Shown here piece after piece: positions 59,548 through 64,000 of a DNA stretch of 64,000 bases. The notes below the pieces were generated by a model. It had not been told where the DNA came from, did not search any database, and saw nothing but the letters and a program-made list of their open reading frames with translations. Made by a program: the position numbers and the translations under genes. The stretch is from UBA7803 sp036381275 (lineage in GTDB: Bacteria; Pseudomonadota; Gammaproteobacteria; Pseudomonadales; Azotimanducaceae), in assembly GCA_036381275.1 (NCBI GenBank), contig DASVDC010000078.1:1-64000 (forward strand), written 5' to 3'. Position 1 is the first letter of the stretch; each line of letters starts with the position of its first letter.

Positions 59548-59817
59548 CTACCCCACCAGTCCCGGAATGCCGTGGATCAGACGCGTCGCGAAGTCCATGA
59601 GCTGGCCGAGGATCCACGGGCCGAACGCCATGATCGCGACCAGCGTGGCCATCAATCGCGGCAGGAACGACAGCGTCTGCTCGTTGATCTGCGTGGCCGC
59701 CTGCAGCACCGACACCACGAGCCCGACGAGCAGGCTCGGCAGAACGATCACGGCGACGATCAGCACGACCAGGTAGAGGGCGTCGCCGAACAGCGAGAGC
59801 ACGTCGCCCGGGGTCAT
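59548..59817 (-). CDS. fliQ: Flagellar export protein FliQ
   Basis: Small two-helix subunit of the FliPQR core, 89 residues. The family sequence is GDALYLVVLIVAVIVLPSLLVGLVVSVLQAATQINEQTLSFLPRLMATLV. Overlaps fliP by 4 bases and precedes fliR by two. Complete. Confidence 0.95.
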   Translation of the reverse strand: MTPGDVLSLFGDALYLVVLIVAVIVLPSLLVGLVVSVLQAATQINEQTLSFLPRLMATLVAIMAFGPWILGQLMDFATRLIHGIPGLVG

Positions 59818-60611
59818 GTCGTGCCTCCGAACGAGCTCGCGAGGGTGCCCATGATCATCACCCAGCCGTCCACCAGCACGAACAGCATGATCTTGAACGG
59901 CAGCGAGATGATCAGCGGCGAGAGCATCATCATGCCCATCGACATCAGCACGCTCGCGACCACCATGTCGATCACGAGAAACGGAATGAACAGCATGAAG
60001 CCGATCTGAAACGCGGTCTTCAGCTCACTGGTCATGAATGCCGGTACCAGCACGAAGAACCCGACTTCCTCGGGCGACGCCACCGGCTCGTGCTCGGCGA
60101 TGCGCATGAACATGTCGAGGTCGGCCTCACGCGTCTGCGCCAGCATGAACTCCCGGAACGGGCCCGCCGCCCGCTCGAGCGCCTCCTGCGGGGAGATGGC
60201 CTCGGCGAGATAGGGCTGCAGCGCCACCTCGTTGACCTCGGAGAGCACCGGTGCCATCACGAAGATGGTCAGGAACAGCGCGAGACCCACCAGGATCTGG
60301 TTCGACGGCGTGGTCTGCATGCCGATCGCCTGGCGCAGGATGGCGAACACGACGATGATGCGGGTGAACGCGGTGAGCATGATCACCGCCGACGGCAGCA
60401 GCGTCAGCAGCGTCATCACCGCGAGGATCTGGATGCTCACGCCGTAGCTCTGACCGCCGTCGGCGCTTTCGGTGACCGTCAGCGCCGGGATCTGCGGCAT
60501 CGCGTGCGCGTCGCCGGCGAGCGCCAGCAGAACGGCCAGCGGCAGCAGCAGGAGAAGACCGGATCGCGGTCTGGAGACCGCTCCTACGGGGGCGGTGGGT
60601 CGCCTGCTCAC
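59814..60611 (-). CDS. fliP: Flagellar export protein FliP
   Basis: Gate-forming subunit of the export core with a cleavable signal, 265 residues. Start GTG 60611 overlaps the fliO stop. The leader has the extra piece RPTAPVGAVSRPRSG before the hydrophobic core LLLLLPLAVLLALAGDAHA. The mature part has SIQILAVMTLLTLLPSAVIMLTAFTRIIVVFAILRQAIGMQTTPSNQILVGLALFLT and the C-terminal helices. The extra leader is encoded by a REP hairpin (60563-60588). No better start exists downstream before the signal core. Confidence 0.93.
   Translation of the reverse strand: MSRRPTAPVGAVSRPRSGLLLLLPLAVLLALAGDAHAMPQIPALTVTESADGGQSYGVSIQILAVMTLLTLLPSAVIMLTAFTRIIVVFAILRQAIGMQTTPSNQILVGLALFLTIFVMAPVLSEVNEVALQPYLAEAISPQEALERAAGPFREFMLAQTREADLDMFMRIAEHEPVASPEEVGFFVLVPAFMTSELKTAFQIGFMLFIPFLVIDMVVASVLMSMGMMMLSPLIISLPFKIMLFVLVDGWVMIMGTLASSFGGTT
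60563..60588 (-). repeat. GTAG-type REP hairpin inside the fliP leader
   Basis: Identical over 26 bases to the right arm at 11026-11051. On the minus strand it begins GTAGGAGCGG and is read in the fliP frame as VGAVSRPR. The copy keeps the hairpin, so the insert adds a stem-loop to the 5' end of the fliP message as well as residues to the leader. Confidence 0.85.
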
Positions 60612-60904
60612 GGGGCACGGACCTCGTCGAGCGTCTGCCGGAAGCGCGATGCGGCCGGCTCGGCCGGGAACTCCGACAGCGTGCGGATGCACTGCGGGTT
60701 CACTCCGACCAGGATCTGCCGGTCCCGCACCTCGATCAGCAACAGCCGCTCCTTCGGCCCGAGGAACTGCGACGCGACCACGCGGATGTCGCCGCCGGAC
60801 CGGATGTTTCCGCCGTTGATGCGGCGCACCGCCCATCCGAGCGCCACCACCAGTCCCACCACCACGCCGAGCGCCAGCAGCACCTGCAGGATGTGGTCGC
60901 CCAT
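60608..60904 (-). CDS. fliO: Flagellar assembly protein FliO
   Basis: Small membrane protein that stabilises FliP, 98 residues from ATG 60904, which has GAGG 7 bases before it; ATG 60910 is too close to that site. One helix (ILQVLLALGVVVGLVVALGWAV) then a cytoplasmic domain with VASQFLGPKERLLLIEVRDRQILVGV. Stop overlaps fliP by 4 bases. Confidence 0.9.
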   Translation of the reverse strand: MGDHILQVLLALGVVVGLVVALGWAVRRINGGNIRSGGDIRVVASQFLGPKERLLLIEVRDRQILVGVNPQCIRTLSEFPAEPAASRFRQTLDEVRAP

Positions 60905-60940
60905 TTCCATTCCTCGGATGCTCCGTGACCGGGGGCGGCG

Positions 60941-61261
60941 TCAGTTGATGCTCTGGATCCGCCGCTCGGGGCTGATCACGTCCAGCAGCCGCACGCCGAA
61001 CTTGTCGTTCACCACGACCACCTCGCCGCGTGCGATCAGCGTGCCGTTGACCAGCACGTCGAGCGGCTCGCCCGCCGCTCGCGACAGCTCCACCACCGAG
61101 CCCTTGTTGAGCTGCAGCAGCTTGCGGATGCTGATGCTGGTGCTGCCCACCTCCATCGAAAGCCGCACCGGGATGTCCAGCACGACATCGAGGTTCTGCG
61201 GCCGTTCGGCCTGTTGAGCCAGCGGTCCTTCCGTCAGGGTCTCGACGTCCTGTTCACTCAT
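60941..61261 (-). CDS. fliN: Flagellar switch protein FliN
   Basis: C-ring component, 106 residues. The SpoA domain covers about 25-100: LDIPVRLSMEVGSTSISIRKLLQLNKGSVVELSRAAGEPLDVLVNGTLIARGEVVVVNDKFGVRL. The N-terminal tail is short and acidic. It lies between fliM and fliO on the same strand. Confidence 0.95.
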   Translation of the reverse strand: MSEQDVETLTEGPLAQQAERPQNLDVVLDIPVRLSMEVGSTSISIRKLLQLNKGSVVELSRAAGEPLDVLVNGTLIARGEVVVVNDKFGVRLLDVISPERRIQSIN

Positions 61262-61289
61262 TGCGTTTCTCGCCTGCGTTACCGTTCGA

Positions 61290-62261
61290 TCAGTTGCGTG
61301 CCACGTTGTCGACGAACTCGAGCGCCATGTTGCCGCGGGACTCGCCGAGCTTCGCCGCGAAGGCCGGCACCTCGCCCGCGAGCACCACGTGCAGCTCGGG
61401 CACTTCCAGCGGTATCACGTCGCCGACCCGAAGCGACAGCAGCTCCCGCAGCTTGATGCTCTTCTCGGCGACCGAGCAGCGCAGCGGCACCTCCGCGTTC
61501 AGCAGCGCCCGCTGCAGCGCCGGAGACCAGTGCGCGTCCCGCTCGGTCTGCTCGCCCTTCGCGGTCGCGTCGAGCACGCGCTTGTACGGCTCGAGCGCGG
61601 CGTAGGGGATCACGATGTGCAGCTCGCCGCCGCCGCTGTCGAGCTCGATGAAGAACGTGTTCACCATCATCACCTCGTCGGAACCGAACACGTTCACGAG
61701 CGACGGGTTGATCTCCTGACCGATCGTCTGAAGGCTGATCGGGAGGACCTCGCTCCAGGCAGCCGCGAGGTCGGCGAACACGAGCTCGAGCACGCGCGCG
61801 ATGATGCGCTTCTCGGTGGGGGTGAAGTCGCGCCCTTCGATGCTGATCGTGCGGCCGTCGCCGCCGAAGTACTGGTCCACCATCCGGAACACCAGCTTCG
61901 CGTCCAGCGTGACGAGGCCCGGTCCCTTTAGCGGCGGCATCTTCACCAGCGTGATGCTGGTCGGCACGTAGAGGCTGGCCGCGAACTCCGAATAGGGCAG
62001 CACCTGAACGCCCCCGGCACCCACGCTCACCGGGTAGCGCAGCAGCTCCTGCAGGTCGGCACGGAGCTGACGCGCGAATTTCTCGCCGAGCAGTTCGATG
62101 GTCGGCAGCCGGCCCCGCACGATGCGGTCCTGACTGGTGAGATCGTACGGACGGACGTTTTCCGGCGCCGGCTCGTCGCTGCCTGTAGCGACGGCACCGC
62201 TGTCGACGCTCCGGAGCAGCGCGTCGATCTCCTCCTGGGTGAGCACGTCCTTGCCGGCCAT
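61290..62261 (-). CDS. fliM: Flagellar switch protein FliM
   Basis: C-ring protein that receives CheY, 323 residues. The N-terminal CheY-binding peptide is present (VLTQEEIDALLRS). The middle domain and the C-terminal SpoA-like domain (LGDVIPLE-like RVGDVIPLEVPELHVVLAGEVPAFAAKLGES) follow. ATG 62261 shares its first base with the fliL stop; GTG 62264 is one codon earlier. Confidence 0.95.
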   Translation of the reverse strand: MAGKDVLTQEEIDALLRSVDSGAVATGSDEPAPENVRPYDLTSQDRIVRGRLPTIELLGEKFARQLRADLQELLRYPVSVGAGGVQVLPYSEFAASLYVPTSITLVKMPPLKGPGLVTLDAKLVFRMVDQYFGGDGRTISIEGRDFTPTEKRIIARVLELVFADLAAAWSEVLPISLQTIGQEINPSLVNVFGSDEVMMVNTFFIELDSGGGELHIVIPYAALEPYKRVLDATAKGEQTERDAHWSPALQRALLNAEVPLRCSVAEKSIKLRELLSLRVGDVIPLEVPELHVVLAGEVPAFAAKLGESRGNMALEFVDNVARN

Positions 62262-62737
62262 CACTGCATCACGAAGTTGTTGAACAGCACCGACTCGACC
62301 CCCTCGACGCCGGCGTTGTCACGCAGCACCTGGTCGATCAGCCGGCGCAGCCCCTCACGAGCGGCCTCCTTGCCCTCCTCCGACTGCAGCTCGTAGAAGT
62401 CGAGGTCGGTCAGGTAAGTCAGGATCTGACTGCGCACCAGCGGCATGTGATTGACCAGACCGCGGATGACCTCGGGGTCCCGGGACATGACCGTGAGCTC
62501 GGCCTGCAGATAGCGCGGCTTGGTGCCCGTCACGTAGTTCACGAGGAACGGCGGCCGCAGGCTGTGGTAGATCGCTTTCGCCGGCTTGTCGTGGGCCGGC
62601 GCCTGTGCCCCGGCGTCCTGGTCCGCACCGCCGATGAAATACAACGTGCCGCCGATGCTCGCCGCGACCGCGGTCAGCACCGCAATGGCCAGCACGATCA
62701 GATTCTTCCTGTCAGTGCCCGCGTTGGCTTCGGCCAT
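62261..62737 (-). CDS. fliL: Flagellar basal-body protein FliL
   Basis: Membrane protein around the stator, 158 residues. One helix (LIVLAIAVLTAVAASIGGTLYFI, about 13-35) then a periplasmic domain with YHSLRPPFLVNYV, ELTVMSRDPEVIRGLVNHMPLVRSQILTYL, and GVESVLFNNFVMQ at the end. GGAA before ATG 62737 is a fair site. Overlaps fliM by one base. Confidence 0.93.
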   Translation of the reverse strand: MAEANAGTDRKNLIVLAIAVLTAVAASIGGTLYFIGGADQDAGAQAPAHDKPAKAIYHSLRPPFLVNYVTGTKPRYLQAELTVMSRDPEVIRGLVNHMPLVRSQILTYLTDLDFYELQSEEGKEAAREGLRRLIDQVLRDNAGVEGVESVLFNNFVMQ

Positions 62738-62769
62738 GTCGAAATTCCGTCACTGAATCCGAATGTTGG

Positions 62770-62785
62770 CGCCGGAAAACCGGCG
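62770..62785. other. Short hairpin between fliK and fliL
   Basis: CGCCGG-AAAA-CCGGCG, a perfect 6-base stem in the 186-base gap (62738-62923). On the minus strand it is upstream of fliL. It could be a partial terminator or an mRNA processing site; there is no T-run. Confidence 0.35.
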
Positions 62786-62923
62786 TCCCGCAGGAAGTGT
62801 AGAACGGCTGTTGGATTTCGCCCGGCGGCCACCCGGCGCTGGATCAGCATCGGTCGAAGTTGAGAACGGGGCCACGATCGGCCGGTCCACGATCGGCCCG
62901 GCCGCGGTCGGCCCAGTCCGAGC

Positions 62924-64000
62924 TCAGGCGAACGCGTCGATGGTCCCGGAGCCGCTGGGGCTGCGCGGCTCGGAGCCGGAGCCGGTCGTGGCCGTCGACT
63001 CATTCGTCATGGCCGGCGCGGTGCGCCCGCCGTCCTCTCGTTGGGCCCGCCGCTCGCCCCCTTCTCCGTATCCCGACCCGGCCCAGGCGCCGCGGAACCC
63101 GTCGCGGCCGGCGCCCTCGTGGCGTACGTCGGCATCGGTGAGCTGAATGCCCACGTCCTGCAGCAGCGCGCGCAGATGCGGCAGCGAGGCCTCGATCAGC
63201 TCACGGGCAGCCGCCTGAGTGGTGGTGAACGCGATCTCCATCCGATCGCCGTGTCGGCGCATCCGAATCTCCAGACGGCCCAGCTCGGCGGGCGAGAGCC
63301 GGAAGCTGAGGCTGCTCATCCCCCGCGCCTGGCCCTGGAGCACGCGCTGTACCAGTTGCTCCGCGGCAACCTGGCCACCGGCCAGAGAGAGAGCCGCTCC
63401 GTCGGCACCGGACGCCGCCGCCGTTCCTGCGGACGCCGATGCGCCGCTGCCCGGCGCCGCGGAGGTGGCGGGCGGTGTCGCCGCGTGACGGCCGTCCGAG
63501 GCGTCTGCCCGGGATGCTTCCACGCCCGCGGCGCCGGCCTGCCAGCGCCGCAGCAGATCCGCCGCTTGCCGTACCCGCGCCGGATCCACCGTGACCACCG
63601 CGCGCTCGATCATCGGCACCGTGATCGACGAGTCGGCTCGCGCGCGAGCACCGTCCCGCGTTCCCTGTTCCGCTCGGCCGCCCGATTCCCTCGGCGGTCC
63701 GGGCCGCACCTCGGCCGCCGCGCTCGGCGGGTTCACAGGGGCCCGGACGGACGTCGCGACCGGATTCGAGGCGGGATCGAAACGGGCGGGCGCGGCATCT
63801 GCAGTCGAGCTGGGCACCGCGGGTGCCCGTGCCGCCGGCGCATCGCCGTCCCCCTCCCGGCGGAGCTCGAACGACCCCGGGCGGGCGGCGGCCGGAGCCG
63901 ACAACGTGGAATCTCTTGTCGTAAGCACGATGGCCCGGCGCGCGGCAGGCTCATCGGCCTGCGCGGCGGGCGGCGATTCGGCCGGTTGCGCGCTCGTCGC
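62924..64000 (-). CDS. fliK: Flagellar hook-length control protein FliK, C-terminal part
   Basis: Molecular ruler of the hook. The frame is open to the right edge, so the N-terminus is missing; an internal GTG at 63928 is not needed as a start. The first 200 visible residues are low-complexity Ala/Pro/Arg/Ser, as usual for FliK. The C-terminal hook-length domain is clear: QLVQRVLQGQARGMSSLSFRLSPAELGRLEIRMRRHGDRMEIAFTTTQAAARELIEASLPHLRALLQDVGIQL. A Gly/Ser/Thr-rich tail follows. First visible gene of the flagellar operon. Confidence 0.9.
   Translation of the reverse strand, partial: ATSAQPAESPPAAQADEPAARRAIVLTTRDSTLSAPAAARPGSFELRREGDGDAPAARAPAVPSSTADAAPARFDPASNPVATSVRAPVNPPSAAAEVRPGPPRESGGRAEQGTRDGARARADSSITVPMIERAVVTVDPARVRQAADLLRRWQAGAAGVEASRADASDGRHAATPPATSAAPGSGASASAGTAAASGADGAALSLAGGQVAAEQLVQRVLQGQARGMSSLSFRLSPAELGRLEIRMRRHGDRMEIAFTTTQAAARELIEASLPHLRALLQDVGIQLTDADVRHEGAGRDGFRGAWAGSGYGEGGERRAQREDGGRTAPAMTNESTATTGSGSEPRSPSGSGTIDAFA

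Noticed and set aside
62738..62923. Sigma-54 promoter before fliL
   Set aside because: No GG-N10-GC arrangement with the flanking consensus could be placed.

Overview
This is a GC-rich window from a flagellated gammaproteobacterium. The evidence for that is the polar-type flagellar cluster with MotC/MotD, FleN, FlhF and a DUF2802 gene, a LolCDE operon beside DUF2062 and ComEC genes, a fused CysNC, AlaA, EpmC, and NqrM with ApbE. Coding is dense, with many 4-base start/stop overlaps and frequent GTG (some TTG) starts. I cannot fix the genus from this sequence alone.

Layout. 1-8.8 kb: the 5' part of comEC, a DUF2062 gene, lolCDE, a PilZ protein, nqrM-apbE, a small unknown gene, a histidine phosphatase and an enoyl-CoA hydratase. 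8.8-18.8 kb: an MFS transporter with a rhodanese, sulfate activation (cysD-cysNC), a spermidine-synthase-like pair split into a membrane gene and a secreted gene, an acyl-CoA synthetase and a gamma-glutamyltransferase. 18.8-20.1 kb: a 1.3 kb non-coding stretch built from a 17-base motif repeated in both orientations. 20.1-25.9 kb: msrB, alaA with a coupled unknown gene, and a tightly overlapped minus-strand operon (tusA, a gamma-glutamylcyclotransferase, epmC, an FAD oxidoreductase, an ATP-NAD-kinase-like gene).

26-39.5 kb holds the most interesting block. Eleven near-contiguous plus-strand genes (27.5-39.5 kb), preceded by a TPR/TonB_C protein, encode four lipoproteins, a membrane-anchored TPR protein, a PEGA-repeat protein ending in an FGE/PvdO-like domain, a small secreted protein, a TolQ/ExbB/MotA-type channel, an actin-fold-like/FHA-like cytoplasmic protein, and two von Willebrand A proteins. 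Both VWA proteins are anchored by a short 'SLSFLD' segment that resembles the ExbD/TolR membrane helix. I read this as an undescribed, probably proton-motive-force-driven envelope machine; that reading is inference.

39.5-41.5 kb: a decayed REP-associated transposase (RAYT) remnant, a REP element, more copies of the 17-base motif, and a methyltransferase. 41.5-47.6 kb: a complete sufBCDS-sufA-sufT-sufE operon with an IscR type-1-like operator. 47.6-50.7 kb: three small minus-strand genes and an S9 peptidase. 50.7-64 kb: a continuous minus-strand flagellar operon fliK(partial)-fliLMNOPQR-flhBAF-fleN-fliA-motC-motD, a small gene, then DUF2802. The chemotaxis genes that commonly lie between fliA and motC are missing. 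One REP hairpin is embedded in the 5' coding end of fliP.
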